A stretch of DNA of 31,352 nucleotides from Prevotella sp. (GTDB lineage Bacteria > Bacteroidota > Bacteroidia > Bacteroidales > Bacteroidaceae): contig JAFRMM010000222.1 in NCBI GenBank assembly GCA_017430675.1, positions 1 through 31,352 on the forward strand, written 5' to 3'. Made by a program: the position numbers and the translations under genes. The notes beneath the pieces were generated by a model that saw nothing but the letters and a program-made list of their open reading frames with translations, was not told the origin of the DNA and searched no databases. Positions 25,270 to 31,352 of the stretch are shown here, piece by piece; within the stretch, counting starts at the first letter, position 1, and each line of letters opens with the position of its first letter.

Positions 25270-26455
25270 GATCTTTAATTCTTAATTGTTGATGAATCTC
25301 ATTACTGATAAAGTTGCCAGGTGTATTTACCTTCACATCATAGACAGGCCGCTTCAAGGCAAAGCCCAGAAGTCTGGCTACACACACTGCGACGAGGGCA
25401 AGCGCAATCACCGCTACTAGCAAAATGATGATGATGTCCTTCTGCTGCTCATTCTTCTCTGCTGTTTTTTTAGCATCGTTTTGGATGCGGGAGTAATTAT
25501 AGAGCCCTTGCATCTGCTGCACTCTTTCTGCGTTCTTATCTGCCAGTGCTGGGATGGTTTGCTCGTATTGTAGGTTTGAATACTTTGCCATCGAATCCCA
25601 TTTTTCCTCATGCCAGTATAGCAGGAACAGTCCCCGATAACCCGCCTCCATTTGTTGAGGATCGCGCCCAGACAGTAGCAATTTACGGAAATTGACCTCT
25701 GCGGAATCCCTCTTACCTATAGCCAAATAGTATTTACCTTTTGAATAATAGTGTATGACCTTATGAGGCAACAACTCACCATCTTTGAAGATAGTCTTCG
25801 ATGTTTCGTAACGTTCTATGCAACGTCTGGCCTCTGCAGTATCTCCCCTTTCCACCAGATCAACGATGATGGGGCCAGCCGCCAGTGCCGCCTCTTCATG
25901 GAAACCATATTGCTCGTAAAGTTCTGATGCTCTCATTTGGATATTCACGGCAGAATCATTCATATTCTGCAAACGATAAGCATCTGCGCTACGCTCTATG
26001 GCTTTGATGGCGCTCAGGTCATCACCAGCCAACTGCGCATATCGTCGTTGTTTGCCCAACTCTTCCAACATTTCGTCTGACAACAGCAGCGACTTAAACA
26101 GCATCGCCGACTGTGCATGCACTCGCATCAATAGTCCATAGTTACAATCCGCACTCGTCGTATCTGCCCTGTCTGCCGCATCATGGAAAGCCTCTAAAGC
26201 ATTCGGAGCCTCGCCCGCATCACGATAGGCACACCCTAACAGATAATACGCGCGTACCTTATTATTACTATTACCATTTCTATCCATATACACCGCTGCC
26301 ATCTGGATAGAATCAATGTCTGTAACAGTCTCGCGATTCAAATTCTGCTCCTGTGCACGATCTAACACGCGCTGATACTGCAATCCTCCAGTGCAGCCCA
26401 GCACCAGCCAGGCCGTACTCATCAGGAGGATCACAAAAACTTTTCTTTTTGCCAT
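25256..26455 (-). CDS. TPR-repeat lipoprotein with C-terminal membrane anchor and short cytosolic tail
   Basis: 399 residues. The N-terminal signal peptide ends in LVLGC with C21 as lipidation site. Residues about 40-330 are helical repeats of TPR type (for example AYYLLGCAYRDAGEAPNALE and HYYSKGKYYLAIGKRDSAE). A strong membrane segment at about 340-367 is followed by a 32-residue tail containing DVKVNTPGNFISNEI (373-387). The layout is like Bacteroidota TPR-transmembrane sensors that normally end in an HTH or kinase domain, but here that output domain is missing and the tail instead mirrors the N-terminus of the next protein. It is preceded by a ~200-nt structured leader and a consensus promoter. 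Confidence 0.8.
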   Translation of the reverse strand: MAKRKVFVILLMSTAWLVLGCTGGLQYQRVLDRAQEQNLNRETVTDIDSIQMAAVYMDRNGNSNNKVRAYYLLGCAYRDAGEAPNALEAFHDAADRADTTSADCNYGLLMRVHAQSAMLFKSLLLSDEMLEELGKQRRYAQLAGDDLSAIKAIERSADAYRLQNMNDSAVNIQMRASELYEQYGFHEEAALAAGPIIVDLVERGDTAEARRCIERYETSKTIFKDGELLPHKVIHYYSKGKYYLAIGKRDSAEVNFRKLLLSGRDPQQMEAGYRGLFLLYWHEEKWDSMAKYSNLQYEQTIPALADKNAERVQQMQGLYNYSRIQNDAKKTAEKNEQQKDIIIILLVAVIALALVAVCVARLLGFALKRPVYDVKVNTPGNFISNEIHQQLRIKDHGEE

Positions 26456-26660
26456 ATCTCTTTTTTATTCTTTTCAAAAAAGACGTGGGCCAATTTGGTA
26501 TAGCAACACTTCAGAGCCACCGAAGGATTATCACGTGCATATACCGCCACAGCCCACGTCATACGACGCGAGCCAGGCAACATCCTACTCGTGATAATCC
26601 TTAATTTGTGGCTCTTAAGTATTCGAGAAAGTTGTCTAAACTCTTATGTCTGTTATAAGT
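26456..26660 (-). ncRNA. Structured 5' leader with two interleaved long stems (candidate attenuator or pseudoknot)
   Basis: In the RNA order, arm A (26615-26590) pairs with A' (26535-26513) as 8 + 13 bp around a 5/2-nt internal loop. Arm B (26560-26540) pairs with B' (26502-26482) as 9 + 6 bp around a 6/6 internal loop. The order is A-B-A'-B', so the stems are mutually exclusive or form a pseudoknot. B' is followed directly by six U, giving stem B the look of an intrinsic terminator placed about 20 nt before the ATG of the TPR lipoprotein. The transcription start is inferred from the promoter at 26667-26698. Confidence 0.6.
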
Positions 26661-26666
26661 AGAGTG

Positions 26667-26698
26667 CAAAGATACGCAATATCCCTGACACTCACAAA
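26667..26698 (-). promoter_or_regulatory. Consensus promoter of the TPR lipoprotein unit
   Basis: Minus-strand TTTG at 26698-26695, exact 20-bp spacer, TATCTTTG at 26674-26667. This is one of the best promoters in the window; the leader it predicts is about 205 nt. Confidence 0.85.
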
Positions 26699-26727
26699 TA
26701 TTTATCTACTTTTCCCTTCCCGGGCTA

Positions 26728-26961
26728 TCACCTCGGAGCGGGATTCCCCTCTATAGCGTCTAAACTCATAATCAGATGATCTTTGTTACTTGAGTCTTTG
26801 GGGTATTGACTCATTTCCTCATCAATTACTTGCTTAATACTATCCTCTACCCTTTGGAAATCATCCGCAAAGGAGTTATCCGCCTCAGGTGCTTTATTCC
26901 CTTTAGCCGTACAGCCAACGATAAATATCGCTGCTGCCAGTATATAAGTTATTTTCTTCAT
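26728..26961 (-). CDS. Small lipoprotein of unknown function
   Basis: 77 residues. A typical lipoprotein signal (MKKITYILAAAIFIVGC) puts the lipidated Cys at position 17. The mature part is about 60 residues, acidic and helical (DDFQRVEDSIKQVIDEEM). No family recognised. It lies just upstream of the TPR unit's promoter on the same strand, separated by about 30 nt from the -33 element, so it could be read through or independent. No clear promoter of its own was found. Confidence 0.65.
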   Translation of the reverse strand: MKKITYILAAAIFIVGCTAKGNKAPEADNSFADDFQRVEDSIKQVIDEEMSQYPKDSSNKDHLIMSLDAIEGNPAPR

Positions 26962-27011
26962 TTTTGTTAATACTTTATTTCATTTCACATATACTTTTTT
27001 CCTTTAAACAC

Positions 27012-27042
27012 TTGGAAGTTTCAGAAACATTCACTATCTTTG
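27012..27042 (+). promoter_or_regulatory. Promoter with an operator-like palindrome, upstream of the truncated ORF6N gene
   Basis: TTG at 27012-27014, 20-bp spacer, TATCTTTG at 27035-27042. The spacer contains the 11-bp palindrome GTTTCAGAAAC (27018-27028), positioned where a repressor would block polymerase. Confidence 0.7.
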
Positions 27043-27058
27043 CAGTCGATAACTTTAG

Positions 27059-27487
27059 TACAGGCTATCTGATGAAGAGACGAATGAACTGGTCACAATT
27101 TGTGACCGGTTACGAAATCTCAAGCATTCAACTAGCAACCCTTGTGCCTTTACTCAAGAAGGCGTTTCTATGCTAAGCGGAGTCCTGAGTTCTGATATAG
27201 CCATTGATACCAATATATACATTATGAGAGGATTTGTTGCTGCACGTAATGCAATTGCCACATTAAGTGTAAGTCATCAAATCAAGCAATTATCAGCAGA
27301 GATAGAGTTCATCAAGTCTGAAATGGAAGATACTCTGGAAATACAGAACGACATCAACGAGAGTACCCGCGCACAACTTGCGGCCATCAACGATGCCCTG
27401 GCAGAGTTGCAGTCCAAGCCACGTTCAGACAAGCCCCGCCGTCCCATAGGCTTCATCCAGCCCAAGGACGATGACGAAAGCCTTTAA
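27059..27487 (+). pseudogene. 5'-truncated ORF6N-type phage regulator gene
   Basis: Read in one frame from 27059, the sequence gives the second half of an ORF6N domain: a DEETNELVTICDRLRNLKHS segment, then AFTQEGVSMLSGVL and NIYIMRGFVAARNAI, followed by a coiled coil. The N-terminal ~60 residues expected for the family are missing, and a TAG lies just before 27059 in this frame. The first ATG in frame is at 27170 inside the domain, which would leave only a 105-residue fragment of domain end plus coiled coil. A good promoter lies only 17 nt upstream of the fragment, so a deletion seems to have joined the promoter to the middle of the gene. The fragment from 27170 might still be translated. Confidence 0.75.
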
Positions 27488-27608
27488 GGTCGCATCTTGC
27501 GGCCATGAAAACCTCCAAGTGTCATTATGTCAAAGATCGAACTCATTGGGGACGGTTCTTAGTGAGTCCACTTAACCTCATTGGGGTCTTTTTTTTGTAC
27601 TCAGCGAA

Positions 27609-30600
27609 TTACAGTTCGACTATATTATCTATTTGCCTCATGATTTCTATTTGCTTTTGCAGAGCGACAATGATTTTCTGATAATGCCATATCTCGTCGC
27701 TTGTCAGTATCTTGTCCTTCCGATCATCCAACCATTTATCCAATGGCCTGTAGCCTGAGACAAAGAGTTGCCAAACTCCTTCAGGAACATGATCGAAATA
27801 CTGATTGTCATTGATCCATATTCTGCCCACTCCGTTTTCATCGACCATGAATTCTTTCTTGGTGACGAGGTTGTTATTCGAAGGCATGTTGATGGGATAA
27901 GTTGTTACTATGTCCTTCTTGTCTATACCCTCTAACTGATGAATCTTTCTAAGTTTGCATCCCTGTTCCGCTAAGTCGAAGAAATACTGGGCATCCTTGG
28001 GGTAAGGGATAGAGGGGAATCCGTCTTGCAGACATTCATGATAGGTTTTCCTATAGGTTGGCGAGTGCAGAATGGCATAAATATAGTCGAACAGGTCAAT
28101 TGGGAGGAATCCACTATCTTCCCTGGCTTGTGATCCTGTATCCTGAATCTTCCTGCCAATAAGAATCTCTATCTTATTGACTATGGCCTCTGAAAGATTC
28201 AGACTGGCATTGCCCGTCTCATCATACAGGAACAGCGGAAACAGATATACACCACCGCGTGGAATCAAATTGATATCTGTGGGGAGATTCGAGTAATACA
28301 CGATATTCCATTCGTTATCACCCTGTGTGCTTCCTTCTTTTCCAAGGCACAATAGAAGATTCGATTTATTATGAACGGAATCTCGCAATAGAGGTCTTGG
28401 GTATGTGACAAGTGCCTTGTGAAACAGCGTCCATCTTACATCAAAAGGACGATATTGAATTTGAGAAATATACTCGTTCCAATTATCTAAAGCCTTCAAA
28501 GATTTTCTCCCTTTTGATAAAGACCAATCCCTATTATCTTTAAAACAATATATTTTCTGAAGATCTTCATCACTTTCTTCTGATCTCATGGAATTTACTA
28601 TCTTTACAATATCCGTTTTCTCATATTGAATGGCGACATAATCTTTATCAGTTTTGAAACCCTGTACTTTTGATTTAATCAGTTCATCTACTTTAAATCC
28701 AGCATCATAGTCATTTCTTAAATTGTCATCCCTTAGTCTAAAAGTATATAAAGGTTTTGATGGTTTTATCTCTTCAAAATCCACCTTATTGAAAGACATC
28801 TTTGACAGATAAGCAAGTTTCTCATCTCTCCTACCGTATATATCTTTATAAAAGACATCTGCCAACTTGCCCTTTTCACTGTTCTTATGCTTGATGAAAA
28901 TATTGATGCTTACACCTACCATGATATCGAAGACGCATTCGTCAGGTCTTTCATTCTTATTCTCCTTTCTTTTCGTCGAGCCATGCAGGTTAATGATGTA
29001 TATCTCGTCAAACTTCTTAAGCAGTTCATATCTCATGCCTCTGAAAAGACGTGTGTCAAGGAAGGTGTTTCCACAAATGTATGCCAAGACACCCTCATTC
29101 GTGGTTTCAACGAATTTTTGCCCTAGTCGAATGAATTTGCAATAATCATTATTGATACCCTTTGGATTCTTTTCGTCTAATGAATTCTTATAGACTGCCC
29201 GCCCGTGTTTGCCTTTCATCCTGATGCGCGTCATGCCAGGTTCCTGCTTGTAGTCATCCATCAGTTTCATAATCCACTCATTGTCATTGGCCGACTTCTC
29301 GTTGTAAGGCGGGTTTCCCATAACTACCATCACAGGCGTATCCCTTTTAATCTTACTGGCTGCATTCGATTCATCCGTGATAAATTTGGCAATGTCCAGA
29401 CGCTGCTCAGGATGATCTTCTTCGAGTGAATTAGTCAGGAAGATATTCAAGCGGTCTGGCAGTTTCTCCTTAATCTCATCCAAATGGAGTGATGTTGACA
29501 GTTTCAGGTGAGCCATCGTATAAGGAGCCATCAGATACTCGAAGCCATTCAGACGGGGAATGATATGCTTGACGACATCCTCAGGCCATGTGCCCATCTG
29601 GCTCTTATAACTCTCGTAAATCTTATCTGCTGTAACAGCCAGGAAAGTTCCCGTGCCAGTAGCAGGGTCGAGTATCTGGACGCGGTGGATATCCTTGCCC
29701 CTCCACGAAACTTCAGAGTTGTTGCAGAGCCCATCCACAACATTTAATTTGGTTTTTAAAATATCATCAACAGCCTCAACTATGAAATTCACTACTTGGG
29801 GTGGTGTGTACCAGACTCCAAACTGATCCTTAATTTTTGGATTATACTTCTCCAAGAAATCTTCATAGAAATGAACGATTGGGTCTTTGCCATAATTTCT
29901 CAGCACTCTATCGACATCTGTGACCCTGAAAATGGAAACGAGATCGTCAACAATCCATTTCACACTGCTATGCAGGTCTGCCAGAGCCAATAACTTGAAA
30001 ATCTTCTTCAAGAAGGGGTTCGTAGAAGGGATGAGTTCTGCCGCTTCAAGAAGAGAAAAGGTATGAGGGGTCTGATCTTTTATTCTTGCAATAAACAGGC
30101 CATATAAGATGGTCTGGGCATAGAAGTCTGTAAACTGTTCGTTGGTCATGTCGTGAACAAGGAACTTTTGGAAAGACTTCAACTTCAGGTGAAGACCCTT
30201 ATCTTCATCAGATTGATCTTCTTCTGCCCTATTCATAGCATGGTTTAATATGTCAGCAATAACCTTGGCCTTGGCTGCCATCATTTCCGCCAGGATGTTA
30301 GCGCCCCTGATGGGCTGGGGCTTTGAATTGCCAAGTTTGGCAATGATATCAAAGAATCGTGAAATCTGTTCCTCATCTTTGGTGATGATGTAATCATCCC
30401 CCTCTTTGACGATCAGTTCTGATGACAGTATTTCTTCTCCATTCTCATAGAGCACGAATGAGGTGTAATCAGTAAATGCAATGGTGTTGACAGCATTTTT
30501 ATACTTGTCGAATTGACTTTTATGCTTCTTGGGGTTTAAACCCTTGATGTCATTATCTCCGATATTCTTTGTCTCAAGAAAGGCAATGATATTATCATTT

Positions 30601-30836
30601 TTTCGGAACTCAAAGTCTGGGGCACCGTATGTTTTGCGTTTTGGCTCATTGATGACAGCCACCTCGTCTGCCTTCTTCCTGACTCCATCATTGACGATGG
30701 CTTTTAGAAGTATTTGCAGCGGCCCTCTGAAGGAATGCTCTGTGGTCTCATTCGTCTTGTAATCACTGTTGATGCAGTCTATATATGTTTGAATATCTAG
30801 GAGAAGGCTCAGATTATACATATCATTGGAACGCAT
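27609..30836 (-). CDS. Single-chain restriction-modification enzyme, type IIG/ISP-like (nuclease + N6-adenine methyltransferase)
   Basis: 1075 residues. The N-terminal nuclease region shows the PD-(D/E)XK-type residues D74 (GAPDFEF) and E88/K90 (FLETK). A helical linker (about 170-330) leads to a gamma-type N6-adenine methyltransferase with motif I DPATGTGTF (390-398) and motif IV NPPY (508-511). The C-terminal ~450 residues should be the DNA-recognition domain. The methyltransferase-plus-target-recognition part resembles type ISP enzymes, but the helicase/translocase domain is absent, so the protein is closer to type IIG. It would both methylate and cut, defending against phage. No separate specificity or methylase gene is nearby. 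ATG 30821 is an alternative start. It is the least GC-rich large gene of the window. Confidence 0.88.
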   Translation of the reverse strand: MRSNDMYNLSLLLDIQTYIDCINSDYKTNETTEHSFRGPLQILLKAIVNDGVRKKADEVAVINEPKRKTYGAPDFEFRKNDNIIAFLETKNIGDNDIKGLNPKKHKSQFDKYKNAVNTIAFTDYTSFVLYENGEEILSSELIVKEGDDYIITKDEEQISRFFDIIAKLGNSKPQPIRGANILAEMMAAKAKVIADILNHAMNRAEEDQSDEDKGLHLKLKSFQKFLVHDMTNEQFTDFYAQTILYGLFIARIKDQTPHTFSLLEAAELIPSTNPFLKKIFKLLALADLHSSVKWIVDDLVSIFRVTDVDRVLRNYGKDPIVHFYEDFLEKYNPKIKDQFGVWYTPPQVVNFIVEAVDDILKTKLNVVDGLCNNSEVSWRGKDIHRVQILDPATGTGTFLAVTADKIYESYKSQMGTWPEDVVKHIIPRLNGFEYLMAPYTMAHLKLSTSLHLDEIKEKLPDRLNIFLTNSLEEDHPEQRLDIAKFITDESNAASKIKRDTPVMVVMGNPPYNEKSANDNEWIMKLMDDYKQEPGMTRIRMKGKHGRAVYKNSLDEKNPKGINNDYCKFIRLGQKFVETTNEGVLAYICGNTFLDTRLFRGMRYELLKKFDEIYIINLHGSTKRKENKNERPDECVFDIMVGVSINIFIKHKNSEKGKLADVFYKDIYGRRDEKLAYLSKMSFNKVDFEEIKPSKPLYTFRLRDDNLRNDYDAGFKVDELIKSKVQGFKTDKDYVAIQYEKTDIVKIVNSMRSEESDEDLQKIYCFKDNRDWSLSKGRKSLKALDNWNEYISQIQYRPFDVRWTLFHKALVTYPRPLLRDSVHNKSNLLLCLGKEGSTQGDNEWNIVYYSNLPTDINLIPRGGVYLFPLFLYDETGNASLNLSEAIVNKIEILIGRKIQDTGSQAREDSGFLPIDLFDYIYAILHSPTYRKTYHECLQDGFPSIPYPKDAQYFFDLAEQGCKLRKIHQLEGIDKKDIVTTYPINMPSNNNLVTKKEFMVDENGVGRIWINDNQYFDHVPEGVWQLFVSGYRPLDKWLDDRKDKILTSDEIWHYQKIIVALQKQIEIMRQIDNIVEL

Positions 30837-31060
30837 TAAGAATGTGATACAATAACACCTTTACACAAAAAGATTCCCTTTTGTGTAAATAATTCGGAAT
30901 AAAGTTTGCTTATAACGGACTGACTATCAGTTGACTGACAAAAATTACCCCCCCCTAAAACGGGCGCATAGAGGTGCGATCCTGACCTCTGTGGCAGGAG
31001 GGCCGTGCGGCTGGGGGATAAGGCTTCAGTGCGACTGATATTCATCATTTCAGGTTTTCG
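30837..31060 (-). other. Long structured 5' leader of the restriction-modification gene
   Basis: About 224 nt separate the predicted transcription start from the ATG. A GC-rich island in this AT-rich stretch contains a CCCCC/GGGGG pairing around nested hairpins, such as AGAGGT/ACCTCT (9-nt loop) and CCTG/CAGG, plus TCAGT/ACTGA near the 5' end. A short open frame ends in a TAATG overlap with the methyltransferase start, but it does not resemble a protein I know. I read it as a candidate regulatory leader. Confidence 0.45.
30860..30889. repeat. Perfect 11-bp inverted repeat 24 bp upstream of the restriction-modification start
   Basis: TTTACACAAAA at 30860-30870 and TTTTGTGTAAA at 30879-30889, with an 8-bp spacer. 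It is well placed for an operator or an RNA hairpin controlling the restriction-modification gene. Confidence 0.85.
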
Positions 31061-31066
31061 TAGGTG

Positions 31067-31098
31067 CAAAGATACGGGAAATATTTAGTATTTCCAAA
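31067..31098 (-). promoter_or_regulatory. Consensus promoter of the restriction-modification gene
   Basis: Minus-strand TTTG at 31098-31095, exact 20-bp spacer, TATCTTTG at 31074-31067; same geometry as the promoter at 26667-26698. Confidence 0.8.
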
Positions 31099-31115
31099 AT
31101 TTTTTCTTAGAATTT

Positions 31116-31145
31116 GGATTCAGGATTCATGGATTCAAGGATTCA
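31116..31145. repeat. Four GGATTCA units (copy 2, inverted relative to copy 1)
   Basis: GGATTCA at 31116, 31123, 31131 and 31139. Aligned with the reverse complement of 20761-20793, it differs by a single missing base within the array; flanks are also T/A-rich and similar. Confidence 0.9.
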
Positions 31146-31231
31146 TTTTGAAAATATAAATGATCCAAAATATTTTCAAATATATTTTAATTATATTATA
31201 CATACTTATTAAAAAAATAAATAGTTTATAA

Positions 31232-31352
31232 ATGGATAATTACCCAAGTGAAAAAAGAGAATTTTATCAAAATCAACAACAAGGTTATCCCCCTCAACAA
31301 GGTTATCTCCCTCAACAAGTTTATACCCCTCAACAAGGATATAATCCCCAAC
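31232..31352 (+). CDS. Partial gene: Tyr-Pro-Gln-Gln repeat protein (cut by window edge)
   Basis: About 40 codons are visible from ATG 31232. After a short polar start (MDNYPSEKREF) the protein becomes a low-complexity series of Y-x-P-Q-Q-(G/V) repeats, encoded by near-identical 18-bp units. Such N-terminal Pro/Gln/Tyr-rich tails often precede small membrane domains, but nothing beyond the tail can be seen. The upstream sequence is very AT-rich and no TAnnTTTG element was found. The 3' end is outside the window. Confidence 0.65.
   Translation, partial: MDNYPSEKREFYQNQQQGYPPQQGYLPQQVYTPQQGYNPQ

Noticed and set aside
26353..26604. Plus-strand and alternative-frame minus-strand open frames through the leader of the TPR gene
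   Set aside because: They lie across long inverted repeats and overlap the lipoprotein start; more likely chance frames in structured RNA, although a repeated element remains possible.
26964..27176. 70-codon plus-strand open frame upstream of the ORF6N fragment
   Set aside because: It starts before the promoter and overlaps the ORF6N coding sequence in another frame; the ORF6N frame carries the family motifs.
27541..27596. Possible terminator after the ORF6N fragment (run of eight T; CTCATTGGGG repeated twice 35 bp apart)
   Set aside because: The T-run is clear but I found no convincing stem directly before it.
30836..31048. Short minus-strand open frame ending in a TAATG overlap with the restriction-modification start, possibly a controller protein
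   Set aside because: No helix-turn-helix or other pattern seen, and the frame runs through GC-rich hairpins; its longest start overlaps the promoter. Kept only as part of the leader.

Overview
The window looks like a member of the Bacteroidota, most likely a Prevotella-like (Prevotellaceae) chromosome. Nearly every transcription start region I could place carries the Bacteroidota sigma-factor signature (TAnnTTTG at -7, sometimes TTTG at -33), Shine-Dalgarno sites are mostly absent, and the gene families (KdtA, GltX, FadL/OmpP1, 7TM-HD protein, DUF3987/BT4734-like primase, ORF6N, KilAC) fit that phylum. All identifications come from reading the sequence and from memory of the families; no database search was run.

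Left part (1-20.2 kb) is GC-rich core chromosome. Bases 1-395 hold no convincing gene but several strong inverted repeats. From about 7.85 kb down to 0.4 kb on the minus strand runs a tight five-gene operon: a lipoprotein zinc metalloprotease (HEFAH), an aminopeptidase P, a glycyl radical enzyme whose active-site residues match trans-4-hydroxy-L-proline dehydratase (HypD), its radical SAM activase, and a second, longer aminopeptidase P. Together they read as a route from Pro/Hyp-rich peptides to free hydroxyproline and on to pyrroline-5-carboxylate. Then come mdh (+, with a clear terminator), a MerR/GyrI-type regulator overlapping a DUF3795-like Cys-rich protein (-), a gamma-carbonic-anhydrase-like protein (+), a membrane metallophosphoesterase (-), a secreted 5'-nucleotidase (+), the gltX-kdtA pair (-), a 7TM-HD phosphodiesterase (PgpH-like, +) and a FadL/OmpP1 outer-membrane protein (+, with terminator).

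Right part (20.2-31.35 kb) is an accessory region with visibly lower GC. An operon on the minus strand (24.7 to 20.2 kb) encodes a KilAC-type DNA-binding protein, a small unknown protein, an OB-fold/SSB-like candidate, a large BT4734-like/DUF3987 primase-helicase-type protein and an M15 peptidase. Five direct repeats spaced exactly 11 bp apart lie just upstream of its promoter. Upstream is a second minus-strand unit: a TPR lipoprotein with a C-terminal membrane anchor, overlapped by a small cytosolic protein. The two share a short V-x-V-x-(T/S)-P-G-N motif, and the unit is preceded by a ~200-nt leader with two long interleaved stems, the second followed by six U. A 77-aa lipoprotein, a 5'-truncated ORF6N gene and a large single-chain type IIG/ISP-like restriction-modification enzyme follow. 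The right edge cuts a Tyr-Pro-Gln-Gln repeat protein. No integrase, tRNA, rRNA or CRISPR array was seen. The best candidate for an undescribed system is the TPR lipoprotein/partner pair with its leader RNA; the best metabolic story is the hydroxyproline-peptide operon.
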